Source: Haliotispira sp965263485
Lineage (GTDB): Bacteria > Spirochaetota > Spirochaetia > SP-2023
DNA: 64,000 nt
NCBI GenBank assembly: GCA_965263485.1
Contig: CBDHHO010000004.1
Location: 310,001 to 374,000, forward strand
Reading direction: 5' to 3'
Shown here: one piece after another, positions 54,950 through 63,509 of the stretch
Layout: every line of letters begins with the position of its first letter
How positions within the stretch are numbered: the first letter of the stretch is position 1
Program-made: the position numbers and the translations under genes
The notes under the pieces: model-generated
Database searches by the model: none
Seen by the model: the letters and a program-made list of their open reading frames with translations, nothing else
Told to the model about the DNA's origin: nothing

Positions 54950-55567
54950 ATGTTCGATGCAAAATTGTATCCAAAATTCAGCTCTGCCTATGAGCATTTG
55001 CTGCGGCCGTTGGAACATTCACGCATTCGTCCGCTACATTTGACTTGGATTGGCTTTGGTTTCGGGGTAGTAGCCTCTCTGTTGGTGATGCTGGGCCATT
55101 ACTACACGGCCATCCTGCCGCTGCTGCTCAATCGAATTTTTGATGGCCTGGACGGGGCCCTGGCCCGAGTGCAGAAACGCATGACGGCTATCGGAGCGTT
55201 CTGTGATATTTGTCTGGACTTCTGTTTCTACAGCTTGTTTGCCCTGTCTTTTGCGGTGTCGAATCCGGCGAGCCGCGCGCTGTGTGTGGCATTTTTGTTG
55301 TTTTCTTATGTGCTGAGCGGGAGCAGTTTCCTAGCGCTTTCGGGGGCTTTGTCCCGGACCGGGAAACCGAAGAAGATACCGGCCTACCAGCACAAGGGTT
55401 TGTATTTTGTCGCTGGTTTGTGCGAGGGCGGCGAGACGATTTTATCCATGCTGTTGATGCTGCTGTTATTCCAGTACTTTTGCTGGATCGCCTGGATTTT
55501 TGGGGCTTTGTGCGTGCTCACCGCCTTGCTGCGAATTCATATGGGGGCCCGGACGCTTTCCCGTTAG
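54950..55567 (+). CDS. CDP-alcohol phosphatidyltransferase family protein
   Basis: 205 residues, an integral membrane enzyme that transfers a phosphatidyl group from a CDP-linked lipid to an alcohol in phospholipid synthesis. The full signature D-x2-DG-x2-AR-x8-G-x3-D-x3-D is present at about 65-90 (DGLDGALARVQKRMTAIGAF, then CDICLD). Further hydrophobic helices cover most of the rest. AGGAG lies 6 bases before the ATG. The alcohol (glycerol phosphate, inositol phosphate, serine or other) cannot be told from the motif. Stands alone. Confidence 0.9.
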   Translation: MFDAKLYPKFSSAYEHLLRPLEHSRIRPLHLTWIGFGFGVVASLLVMLGHYYTAILPLLLNRIFDGLDGALARVQKRMTAIGAFCDICLDFCFYSLFALSFAVSNPASRALCVAFLLFSYVLSGSSFLALSGALSRTGKPKKIPAYQHKGLYFVAGLCEGGETILSMLLMLLLFQYFCWIAWIFGALCVLTALLRIHMGARTLSR

Positions 55568-55579
55568 TATTCTTGTTAA

Positions 55580-55888
55580 GCGCACCTCTAAAAATTCCAA
55601 TTCCGCGCTGAATCGCAATCTTGTTGCCGAATAGCTTCGTTAGCAAAAAAAAGCTTGCAGGCTCTTTGCTGTGCACGGCCTGCTATTTCTCCAATACTGT
55701 GCCAGCTCGCATTGGAGCATACAACAAAGTATGCTTCAGGGGACCTCTAAAAATTCCAATTTCGCGCTGAATCGCGATCTTGTTGCCGAATAGCTTCGTC
55801 AGCAAAGCCTTACCATACAGCAAAGTATGCCTCGGCTTCACTTCCTCGCTATCGACAAAATCTCGCTGATTCAGCATCAAAAGCGAAT
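55580..55888. repeat. nested pair of palindromic repeats abutting an IS630 remnant
   Basis: An outer copy starts GCGCACCTCTAAAAATTCC. At 55739 an inner copy (GGGGACCTCTAAAAATTCC) is inserted after TTCA (55735-55738), at the same internal site as in the copy at 849. The inner copy is broken at its right end (AAGCGAATTT) where the IS630 transposase reading frame begins. Confidence 0.8.
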
Positions 55889-56955
55889 TTGAGGCATTAT
55901 TACAGAACAAAACCAAGCCTCCTGGCAAAAATCCTGTATCCTTGGAAGTTAAACTGGCTATTATCAAGTGCGTATGTACCACTAAACCTGAAAATGCTAC
56001 TCATTGGAGTAATAGAGCTTTAGCTAAAAAGTTTAGGGTACCTCTAAAAATTCGCTTTTGATGTGGATCGCTGAGATTTTTCGCGACAGCAAGGCGGCAA
56101 CTCGTTTTAATACTTTGTTGTATTGAAATGAGTTGCCAACAAAGCTGCTCGCGGAAAAGATCGCGATTTCACGCGGAATTGGAATTTTTAGAGGTGCCCT
56201 TTAATATAAGCAACTCTAAAATTTATAGTATTCTAAAAGAATATAATTTCAAACCACATTTGAAAGAGAGTTTTTCTTTTAGTAAGGACCCTGAATTTGA
56301 ATAAAAACTGGCAGACGTAGTTGGTCTTTACCTTGAACCACCTCAAAATGCGATTGTAATATCTGTTGATGAGAAATCTCAAATACAAGCACTGGAGAGA
56401 ACACATCCGATACTTCCTGTTTTTCGAAACATTCCAGTTTTTCGAAACATTCCAGCCCGACAGACACATGATTACTACAGACACGGTAATACAACCCTGT
56501 TTGCAGCATTGCGAGTCGCTTCAGGGCAAGTAATAGGCAAGTGTTACGATCGTCACAGATCCGTTGAATTTATAGATTTTCTGGAATTATTGGATAAGAA
56601 GTTACCTAAAAGCAAAATTTTGCATGTGATACTAGATAATTATATTCCCCATAAATCGAAGGAAACAAAAGCATATTTAGAAAAAAAGAAAAATCGTTTT
56701 GTTTTTCATTATACGCCAACACATTCATCGTGGTTGAATCTGGTAGAAAGATTTTTTGCAGAAATAACACAGAAATGTATCCTTCATAGCAGCTGGAAGA
56801 GCAAGAAATCATTAGAACAAGCGATAATGGCGTACATAAAAAACTGGTGTAAGAGTAAAAGGAAGTTTGTATGGACAGCAGAAGTAGAAACGATACAGTC
56901 TAAAATAGACTGGCTGAAAGAGCAGTACACAAAAATGAATTTAGCAGAACACTAG
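55889..56955 (+). pseudogene. IS630-family transposase, interrupted by a palindromic repeat
   Basis: The frame reads EALLQNKTKPPGKNPVSLEV and ATHWSNRALAKKF, then is broken by a 164-bp repeat (56036-56199). It resumes as NISNSKIYSILKEYNFKPHL. Later come LEPPQNAIVISVDEKSQIQA, HGNTTLFAALRVASG, VILDNYIPHKSKETKAYLEK and HYTPTHSSWLNLVERFFAEI, giving the DDE catalytic residues of IS630. There is an in-frame stop at 56302-56304 and an 18-bp tandem duplication encoding FRNIPV twice. The 5' end is cut by another repeat. The element is therefore dead, and no IS ends were identified. Confidence 0.93.
56036..56199. repeat. palindromic mobile repeat, 164-bp copy inside IS630, TSD TTTA
   Basis: Ends GGGTACCTCTAAAAATTCGC and GGAATTTTTAGAGGTGCCC, exactly 164 bp, flanked by TTTA at 56032-56035 and 56200-56203. 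Removing the element and one TTTA restores the transposase sequence KKFNISNSK without any gap. Confidence 0.95.
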
Positions 56956-57159
56956 TTTGCAATGCTGTGCGGTCCTGAACAACAAAGGCCCCTGAAGGGG
57001 GCCTTCGATACACCTTGAATTTCTGCCTTTCGTGCCTCAAGGCGAAATTCTACGGCACCCAGGCAGCGTATAGCCCCCCGGCCCACTGAAGGGGGAGAGC
57101 ATTGTTTCCGGTGCATAACCTCCCCCATTCAGTGGGGACTCCGAAATTCATGGAAACGA
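56956..57159. other. spacer with two hairpins
   Basis: AAGGCCCCTGAAGGGGGCCTT (about 56991-57011) forms a compact stem. A larger structure pairs CCCACTGAAGGGGGAG (from about 57083) with CTCCCCCATTCAGTGGG (to about 57137). No T-tract follows either, so terminator function is uncertain. Confidence 0.5.
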
Positions 57160-58282
57160 CTACCGGATAAAATTAAATTTCCAGGGGATTCCGCTATCGA
57201 TAGGGGAGCCCTCGAGACAGGTCATAGCGTAGTAATTAAGCTGTATCCAGTCCCGCTCCAAGTATGTTCTTCCTGAAAACACTTTCATTCCATCCCAACG
57301 AGGAATACTCAGACCGGGATGATTCAATACCTTGAAAACTCCGTTTTCTGGTTTACTATAATCAACTGTTCCAGATATCTTGATAGTAAGTAAGGCAAAA
57401 GTATCCTGACCGGGGGTGCTGAAATCTAAACGAAGCACCGAAGACATAGTACTACATGAGTTATTCGATGGAGTGGCACCGCTGCCAGCCTTGGTAACCG
57501 ATATGTAGCGGATCGGAAGAAGAAAGAGTTCCTCTCCCATTTCTATGGGGCGAAATTCTTTGGTAGAACCGGGTTTGAGCCACTCAGCCATGCGATAGGA
57601 ATAGTTGGCCAGGTAGTCGTCGGCAAAGGGACTGCTATTGTCAAAAGCTTGCGTGCCAGTCATCTGATCGGACAGCTCGCTGTCGGCAGGATAAGAAAGC
57701 AGGGTTACGCCCATAGAGCTGCCAATCGCTGCACCATCTGAATAGGCATGGACGTAGTAAGTTTCACCCGGAATCATCATCCCGGGAGCTTGGGCCTCGG
57801 TGTGAGTCACTTCTTCAGAACTGGCCTGAGATAGATCCACCAGGAACACTCGCGGGGAACCGTCCCAACTGCCATCATAGGCATCGGTCAGGCTGAAGTA
57901 GATTTCCCGAGGGCTGCCCGAGAATGTGCGGGTAATTTTAGCGGCGTTGCTCTCCACAGTTGCCCATTCGGGGGCAGTAGCCGATTTACTGGCGATAAAG
58001 GTAATGGTGCTGCTGCCGTCTGGCGAAATGGTAAGGAGAAACTCCCTCATGCCTGTAACGGTCCTGGCAAACTGGATCGATATGGGGTCCCCTCCGCTGA
58101 CGCTGGCATCGGGCGGGTCGCAGGCGACCCACAAAACTAGGGAGCAGAAAAATAAAAGGATAAATGGGCGTAAAATACCGGCAGAGAAATAATTTCCTCT
58201 GCTATATGGGTTTAATTTTTTCGATGAGCGATGAGCGATGAGCGATGAGCGATGAGCGAATTTTACTGAACTTGTGTTCCAT
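57160..58282 (-). CDS. phase-variable lipoprotein gene, currently out of frame
   Basis: The start ATG at 58282 has AAGGAG 9 bases upstream and reads MEHKFSKIR into a tract of five CGATGAG heptamers. In this frame it hits a stop at 58202-58204 after 26 codons. The next frame continues through the tract as KKLNPYSRGNYFSAGILRPF to the lipobox LVLWVAC, then a mature domain of about 320 residues (CDPPDASVSGGDPISIQFAR and on to the end GIPWKFNFIR) of unknown family. Gain of two units or loss of one would join start and body. The sister gene at 60404-61789 has the same start with seven units and is in frame. The body stays open upstream to 58482 but without a ribosome-binding site. Confidence 0.75.
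58222..58256. repeat. heptanucleotide tandem repeat, CGATGAG x5
   Basis: Five perfect 7-bp units plus CGA, starting 24 bases inside the coding strand after the ATG of the lipoprotein gene at 57160-58282. The unit length is not a multiple of three, so unit number sets the reading frame. Confidence 0.95.
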
Positions 58283-58441
58283 GGTGCAATACTCCTTGGT
58301 ATTATTATGCAAAATAATGCATAAAAATGATGTTCCGGCCAAGGTCGGAATGGTTTTAATAAAAGATAGAATAGAGATATGAAATAGCTCGTTCTTCTCA
58401 AAGAATACACGATTCCCCCGCGGAGGGCAAGAGAAATTGCA

Positions 58442-58698
58442 GGAAAATCTCTGAAAATTGGCTTTTTTGGGGAGGCTCCCATGCGAGCTGGCGCAGCATG
58501 GGAGAAAGAGGCCGTGCGCAGCTAGGCCCGACCTTCTTTTTTGCGAGCTGGCGCAGCCAGGCCCGACTTTCCTTTTCTGCGAGCTGGCGCAGCTAGGCCC
58601 GACCATCCTTTTAAGCAAGAGCCTGCCACCTCTCCTGACGAAGCTACTCGTGACAAAGACCGCGATTCCACGCGAAATTGGAATTTTTAGAGGTCCCC
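58442..58698. repeat. long copy of the palindromic repeat with triplicated inner module
   Basis: Degraded left end GGAAAATCTCTGAAAATTGG; right end GGAATTTTTAGAGGTCCCC. The interior holds three tandem versions of a TGCGAGCTGGCGCAGC..AGGCCCGAC module of about 43 bp. The module also occurs in the copies at 9435 and 61974. Confidence 0.75.
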
Positions 58699-58699
58699 T

Positions 58700-58949
58700 T
58701 TAGAACTTTTCCAAATTTGTGTGGAAGCTATTGAGTCTAGCGAGGGTGTAGCCAAAGTGCAACCTGACTTCAATCATGAGTTAGTCACTAGCTGATGAAA
58801 ATAGGATTTTTCTTGTATATCATTATTTTAGTAATCAATAGTAATACTTACAGAAAATTTAAGAAAATTAAGAGACGCCAGTTATATCCATCTTTCCGGA
58901 AATTCCAGTTATATACATCTTTCCGGAAATTATTATCGAAACGAATTGA
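58700..58949. other. AT-rich spacer
   Basis: No supported gene. A short duplication is visible at about 58880-58930, where the sequence TTATATCCATCTTTCCGGAAATT is followed by a near copy. Confidence 0.4.
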
Positions 58950-59083
58950 AAGCACCGCTAAAAATGGTATCGCTTTCTGTGAGTATTGTACAATCGCTCT
59001 GCTTCTGCTTTGTTTTCAATGGGGCAATTGTACCGCGTTTTGATGCTGAGCCTGCCGAAGCATTGGAATTGTTAGAGGTGCCC
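58950..59083. repeat. degenerate palindromic repeat copy
   Basis: Left end AGCACCGCTAAAAATGG, the TATCGCTTTCTGTGAGTATT module and its inverse, and right end GGAATTGTTAGAGGTGCCC. Confidence 0.7.
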
Positions 59084-59094
59084 ATATAGCCGGA

Positions 59095-60390
59095 TTACGG
59101 ACTTGCCGGCTGCTGCGCATCGGCAAAAATCGGATCAGTACCCAAGTTGATGCTGGGCCATGACTGGCCCTGAGGGAAGCTCCACTTTCCAGGTTCTGAG
59201 CCGATGGGAAACATAGCAAAGTCCGAGCGCGGCGTATTGGCGTCTGCCTGAACCCTGTCCCCCTTTCCACTATTGTATTCAACCAGACTACCAGGCTGTC
59301 CGTTAACCGTCCCTCTGGAATAGCCTGTGATGATGCTGCTCTCTCCAGTGGACCTCCCGGCTAGGGAACCTATGGTCGTGCCGCCCGATGGAGCCGTTAC
59401 TTTCCCCGTGAAATAACCGTGAAGCTTGGCTCCATTATTAGACCCGACCAGCCCCCCTGTGCTGGTATTGTTATTCAGACCAGGCCTTTTGATATTTACT
59501 GTGCCCGTGGCATAACCGATGACCAGCCCCCCTGTGCTGTTTGATCCCACGAGGCCCCCTAAACTCATACTGCCCGAAACCGTATTCGAACTATAGCCAA
59601 TGACCTTTCCCCCATTGGAGTTTATACCGACCAGCCCCCCCATCCCATAACTGGATTCACTCGGATCGATGGACGCCGCATCATGATAGTCTACCTCCCC
59701 CGCGGCATGGCCCTTTACTGTGCCCCCGACATTTCTGCCGACCAGTCCGCCGGTGGCCCCTCCGCGAAGCTGAGTAAAGTGCTCATCCCACCACGAGACG
59801 CTGCCCACGACCCTCATGTTGACAGAGCCCGTGACCGTCCCGCCTTGGCCGTTATATCCGACCAGCCCCCCGGTGTTTTCGCCATATGCATTGCTGATAC
59901 TGCCCCCTTCAACGCGGCCGTTGACACGGCCGCCTTGGTTATAACCCACAATCGAGCCCACCTGCTGCTTGCCCTGAACAGAAACATCCCTCAGTTGCAC
60001 GTTCTGCACTTGGGCAGTTTGAGATATCCTGCCAAAAAAACCGACATAGGCCTCATCGGGACGCTGAATCCTCAGTCCGATAATGCTGTGTCCATTTCCG
60101 TTAAAAGTGCCCGTGAAAGGACTGCCCTGAAAGCCCTCCCGGTCTCTGTCGCTGTCGTGGCCGATGGGCTCAAAGCCCTCGCGGGGGAGATCGCCTTGCC
60201 CCAGTGCTGGAAAGACGATGTCCTGCCCCAAAATATAGTTGCCCGCGAGATTTCGGCGCATGTCCTGCAAGTCCTTCCACGTGTGAATGCTAACCATTCT
60301 GGACGGATCCTCCGAAGAAGAAGATGCCGGAGGAGAACAGCCAAAAAATATTATTACCGCAGTACAGCTGCCAATACGAAATAAATTCAT
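59095..60390 (-). CDS. GLUG-repeat surface lipoprotein
   Basis: 431 residues from the ATG at 60390, 6 bases after GAGGAG; an ATG two codons earlier is too close. The lipobox IIFFGC puts Cys near residue 18. The mature protein has many GLUG-type repeats (GGLVGYNGQGGTVTGSV, GGLVGRNVGGTVKGHA, GGLVGINSNGGKVIGYS, GGLVGSNSTGGLVIGYA), which form a beta-solenoid typical of adhesins and surface proteins. A conserved opening (WKDLQDMRRNLAGNYILGQD) is usual for these proteins. It follows the lipoprotein gene at 60404-61789 by 13 bases, so the two are co-transcribed. Confidence 0.88.
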   Translation of the reverse strand: MNLFRIGSCTAVIIFFGCSPPASSSSEDPSRMVSIHTWKDLQDMRRNLAGNYILGQDIVFPALGQGDLPREGFEPIGHDSDRDREGFQGSPFTGTFNGNGHSIIGLRIQRPDEAYVGFFGRISQTAQVQNVQLRDVSVQGKQQVGSIVGYNQGGRVNGRVEGGSISNAYGENTGGLVGYNGQGGTVTGSVNMRVVGSVSWWDEHFTQLRGGATGGLVGRNVGGTVKGHAAGEVDYHDAASIDPSESSYGMGGLVGINSNGGKVIGYSSNTVSGSMSLGGLVGSNSTGGLVIGYATGTVNIKRPGLNNNTSTGGLVGSNNGAKLHGYFTGKVTAPSGGTTIGSLAGRSTGESSIITGYSRGTVNGQPGSLVEYNSGKGDRVQADANTPRSDFAMFPIGSEPGKWSFPQGQSWPSINLGTDPIFADAQQPASP

Positions 60391-60403
60391 CACCATCTCC
60401 TCC

Positions 60404-61789
60404 TCACTGCACCGTTATCTGAAACTCATTCGATGCGACCCCGCCCACATAGTGATTGGGCGCGTCTGGTTTCCCTCTGGCAAACACCCTGTAAGTACCT
60501 GAATGGTACAACTGCGCACTTGTGGTTACTGTTATCTGATTCCCGGAATTCGTTGATACGATGGGAAAAATTTGCGGAAAAATAGGAAATGCCGTTTCTA
60601 ACTTGGACGAACCGCCTTTCTGCAGGAAAAATTCGTAATCCGTATCCAGAACAGGTGATTTTCCACTCACCGGTGTCACTATGATATTCGCCAGATTATC
60701 AGCTGCCGTCCCCGCCGTTACGCGTATGACATCAGCATTTACGTTGACGGAGTCAATGATATCTGTAACCGAGTTTTGCCCTATCCGGAAAAGGATTACT
60801 CCCTTCGATCCGCTATTGATATTTGGTGTCCCCTTTGAATCTGCAATCAGCGTATACACGCCCCAGCCATTGCCAAGATTTCCAGAATTACCCTTCCACT
60901 GGATGCTGGTTCCATACTTGACGGTAGTATTGTCAAGGGATATGAAGGAAGGTGGGGCCTTATGGGGGAATTTTTTTAAGGATAGAGAATAGTCTTTGCC
61001 GGGAAGCCCGGGGTTGATATGAACCCTTGTAAGCTCCCCTGCCTGGCTTGGCGCAATGATTTCTTTATTCGTTATGTTGAGACGCAACTCCGAGGCCCGG
61101 GTAACCCGCAGCAGCATGGGCAGAGAGCGGACTTCTCCCGGATAACGCCCGATTCCTTTGGCGACCACTTGGTAGTTGCCAGAGGCATTTTCATGGGTAA
61201 GATTGTTTCTGGTCTTGATTTTATTGCCGTCGATGTAAACGGGCGCATCCGAGCCGGTGGCAACATCGGAATAGCTGCCATCGGCCCGCTTGCGCAGAAG
61301 CAGTTCGTAATCCGTACTTGGTGCGGCCGTCTGACCGGCCTTTACATTTACTGTGATGTCTATGATGTCTTTTACACTGGCTGCCGGCAGAGCGAAAACC
61401 GGTTTCCCCAGATCCACACTATCCAGAATCTTGGCGATCGTCGTTCGACCCTCACCATCCGAGGTGCCGCCATCCGAGGAACCACCACTATCCGGTGGGT
61501 CACAGGCGATTAACAAAAACGCGAGGGCATATACAAGGACATATATATAAATGGTGCAAAAAGAAAAAGGGCGCAAAAAAACCACAGATAACGATAAGTC
61601 TCTGCGGTATAGCTTTAATTTTTGGGTTTCCCGGGGGCTGATGGCAAGTCGGAGTTGTTTAAGCTGCCTGCGGTATAGCGTTACCTTTGGGGTTTTCTGG
61701 GGGCGGATGTGTGGCGATGAGCGATGAGCGATGAGCGATGAGCGATGAGCGATGAGCGATGAGCGAATTTTACCAAATATTTGTTCCAT
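60404..61789 (-). CDS. phase-variable lipoprotein gene, in frame
   Basis: 461 residues from the ATG at 61789 (AAGGAG 7 bases upstream). The start MEQIFGKIR runs into seven CGATGAG units read as SSLIAHR repeated three times, then a basic segment, then a hydrophobic helix with lipobox LLIAC (Cys about 100) followed by DPPDSGGSSDGG. The mature part has repeated beta-type domains (TDYELLLRKRADGSYSDVAT and TDYEFFLQKGGSSKLETAFP are internal homologues). The leader is unusually long for a lipoprotein. It heads an operon with the GLUG lipoprotein, so loss of frame could also affect the latter by polarity. Confidence 0.8.
   Translation of the reverse strand: MEQIFGKIRSSLIAHRSSLIAHRSSPHIRPQKTPKVTLYRRQLKQLRLAISPRETQKLKLYRRDLSLSVVFLRPFSFCTIYIYVLVYALAFLLIACDPPDSGGSSDGGTSDGEGRTTIAKILDSVDLGKPVFALPAASVKDIIDITVNVKAGQTAAPSTDYELLLRKRADGSYSDVATGSDAPVYIDGNKIKTRNNLTHENASGNYQVVAKGIGRYPGEVRSLPMLLRVTRASELRLNITNKEIIAPSQAGELTRVHINPGLPGKDYSLSLKKFPHKAPPSFISLDNTTVKYGTSIQWKGNSGNLGNGWGVYTLIADSKGTPNINSGSKGVILFRIGQNSVTDIIDSVNVNADVIRVTAGTAADNLANIIVTPVSGKSPVLDTDYEFFLQKGGSSKLETAFPIFPQIFPIVSTNSGNQITVTTSAQLYHSGTYRVFARGKPDAPNHYVGGVASNEFQITVQ
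61715..61763. repeat. heptanucleotide tandem repeat, CGATGAG x7
   Basis: Seven perfect 7-bp units, positioned like the tract at 58222 relative to the start codon. With seven units the ATG is in frame with the lipoprotein. Confidence 0.95.
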
Positions 61790-61973
61790 ATCAATACTCC
61801 TTCACAAAAATATTAGGGTTCCCACGGATTGGTAATTTTTATATAACATTACTACTTATAAAAAGTTCTCTCAGCGAGCATTTTGAAAACAGAGAGACCT
61901 CAGAACAGTCCCTATAAAATACTAGGATTTCGAGACGAAAGCATACTGATGGTTTTGGGGTTCGAAGTCAAGG

Positions 61974-62284
61974 GGGGACCTCTAAAAATTCGCTCTTCCT
62001 GCGAAGCTATTTTGGAGCGAGGAAGCGAAGCCGAAGAATACTTTGTTGTATACTCCCATGCGAGCTGGCGCAGCATGGGAGAAATGGGGAGGGCCGTGCG
62101 CAGCCAAGGCCCGACCTTCTTTTTTGCGAGCTGGCGAAGCCAGGCCCGACTTTCCTCTTTTGCGGCAGCGAAGAACGGAAGCCGAAGCATACTTTTGTTG
62201 TATGATACAGGCTTCCATGACGTTGGTAAATGGCGACCCTTCACGGGGAAAATCAAAAGGGAACCTCTAAAGGGGACCTCTAAA
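61974..62284. repeat. long copy and stacked left ends of the palindromic repeat
   Basis: A left end GGGGACCTCTAAAAATTCGC at 61974 leads into the CCCATGCGAGCTGGCGCAGC module. At 62259 and 62272 two left ends, each cut after CTCTAAA, follow each other directly. They are the outer parts of older copies into which later copies inserted at TAAA. Confidence 0.75.
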
Positions 62285-62448
62285 GGGGACCTCTAAAAAT
62301 TCCATTCTGCGCTCTTGCTCGCTCTTTTGAAACGAACAGCTTTGTCAGTAAAGCCTTACAATACAACAAAGTATGCTTCAGCTTCACTTCCTCGCTATCG
62401 GCAAAATCTCGCTGATTCAGCATCAAAAGCGAATTTTTAGAGGTGCCC
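62285..62448. repeat. palindromic mobile repeat, 164-bp copy nested in another, TSD TAAA
   Basis: Ends GGGGACCTCTAAAAATTCC and GCGAATTTTTAGAGGTGCCC, exactly 164 bp. TAAA lies at 62281-62284 and 62449-62452. The right flank continues AATTTG, the remainder of the left end that was split by the insertion. Confidence 0.92.
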
Positions 62449-62482
62449 TAAAAATTTGTTTTGTCTTCTCGGGGAAGCTATA

Positions 62483-62712
62483 GAGCACCTCTGGGAATTC
62501 CCCACCACAGAAAGAGGCTGCGCCAGACCCGGTTTTTTTTCTCGCGCCCGGCAAAATCTCATCTGCTCAGCATCAAAATGCGGTACAAACGCTAGGGAAA
62601 ACGAAGCAGAGCGATGGTACAATTCTCACAGAAGCAGTACAATCGCTAAGGAAAACCAAGCAGAGCGATGGTACAATTCTCACAGAAAACGATACCATTT
62701 TCAGAGGTGCCC
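62483..62712. repeat. palindromic repeat variant upstream of the ThuA-like gene
   Basis: Left end GAGCACCTCTGGGAATTCCC with CCACCACAGAAAGAGGCTGC (as at 21243). It has an internal tandem duplication of AGCAGAGCGATGGTACAATT, and right end ACCATTTTCAGAGGTGCCC. It ends 21 bases before the ATG at 62733. Confidence 0.7.
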
Positions 62713-62732
62713 TGAATAAGAAAGAAATAGCT

Positions 62733-63509
62733 ATGAGCAAGACCATTCGGGCGATTGTCTGGAACGAAAACGTCCATGAGCAAGAAATGCCCCGGGTGCG
62801 GGAGATTTATCCTCAAGGCATCCACGGCTGCCTGGCCGAATTCCTGGGCCGCGAAGGCGATATTCAGGCCGAAATCGCCACTTTGGAAGAAGCCGAACAC
62901 GGGTTGCCGCAGTCGCGCCTGGAAAACTGTGATGTATTGTTGTGGTGGGGCCACGCCGCCCATGCTTGGGTCCGCGATGAGGTGGTGGCACGGGTGCGTG
63001 AGCGGGTCTTGCAGGGTATGGGCCTGATTGTGCTGCACTCGGGTCATTTTTCCAAAATCTTTCGCTCGTTGCTGGGGACCAGCTGCGCCTTGCAGTGGCG
63101 CGAGGCCGATGAGAAAGAAATACTCTGGACGGTCAACCCCGGTCATCCCATAGCCGAAGGCATCGGCTCCCATTTTGTGCTGGAACGGGAAGAAATGTAC
63201 GGCGAACCCTTTGTGGTCCCCGAAGCCGATGAAACGGTGTTTATGGGCTGGTTTGCCGGGGGGAATGTATTCCGCTCCGGCCTGGTGTTCCGCCGCGCAG
63301 CGGGCAGGATTTTTTACTTCCAGCCCGGTCATGAGAGCTATCCGACTTACCATCAGGCCCCTGTGCAGAAAATCATCACCAATGCGGTGCGCTATGTGGC
63401 TCCCCTGTGTGGCAACACAGCTTGGCCTTCGGTAGAAGCTGCGCCCAACGGTGCCCCGGTGATTCCGATCCCCGGCTACACCCACAAGAACGAACAGGGG
63501 CTGCGCTGA
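62733..63509 (+). CDS. ThuA-like trehalose-utilisation domain protein
   Basis: 258 residues of the ThuA family (glutamine-amidotransferase-like fold). It contains IRAIVWNENVHEQE at the N-terminus, DVLLWWGHAAHAWV, GMGLIVLHSGHFSKIFRSLL, the NPGHPIAEGIGSHFVL stretch and FYFQPGHESYPTYHQ. ThuA proteins are encoded with sugar ABC transporters and NAD-dependent sugar oxidoreductases; in rhizobia ThuA and ThuB take part in conversion to keto-sugars. The next gene, coupled by a one-base overlap, is a Gfo/Idh/MocA oxidoreductase, the same partnership. Confidence 0.92.
   Translation: MSKTIRAIVWNENVHEQEMPRVREIYPQGIHGCLAEFLGREGDIQAEIATLEEAEHGLPQSRLENCDVLLWWGHAAHAWVRDEVVARVRERVLQGMGLIVLHSGHFSKIFRSLLGTSCALQWREADEKEILWTVNPGHPIAEGIGSHFVLEREEMYGEPFVVPEADETVFMGWFAGGNVFRSGLVFRRAAGRIFYFQPGHESYPTYHQAPVQKIITNAVRYVAPLCGNTAWPSVEAAPNGAPVIPIPGYTHKNEQGLR

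Noticed and set aside
58219..58259. CRISPR-like array from the repeated CGATGAG units
   Set aside because: The units are contiguous 7-mers without spacers, inside coding sequence, and no cas genes are nearby.
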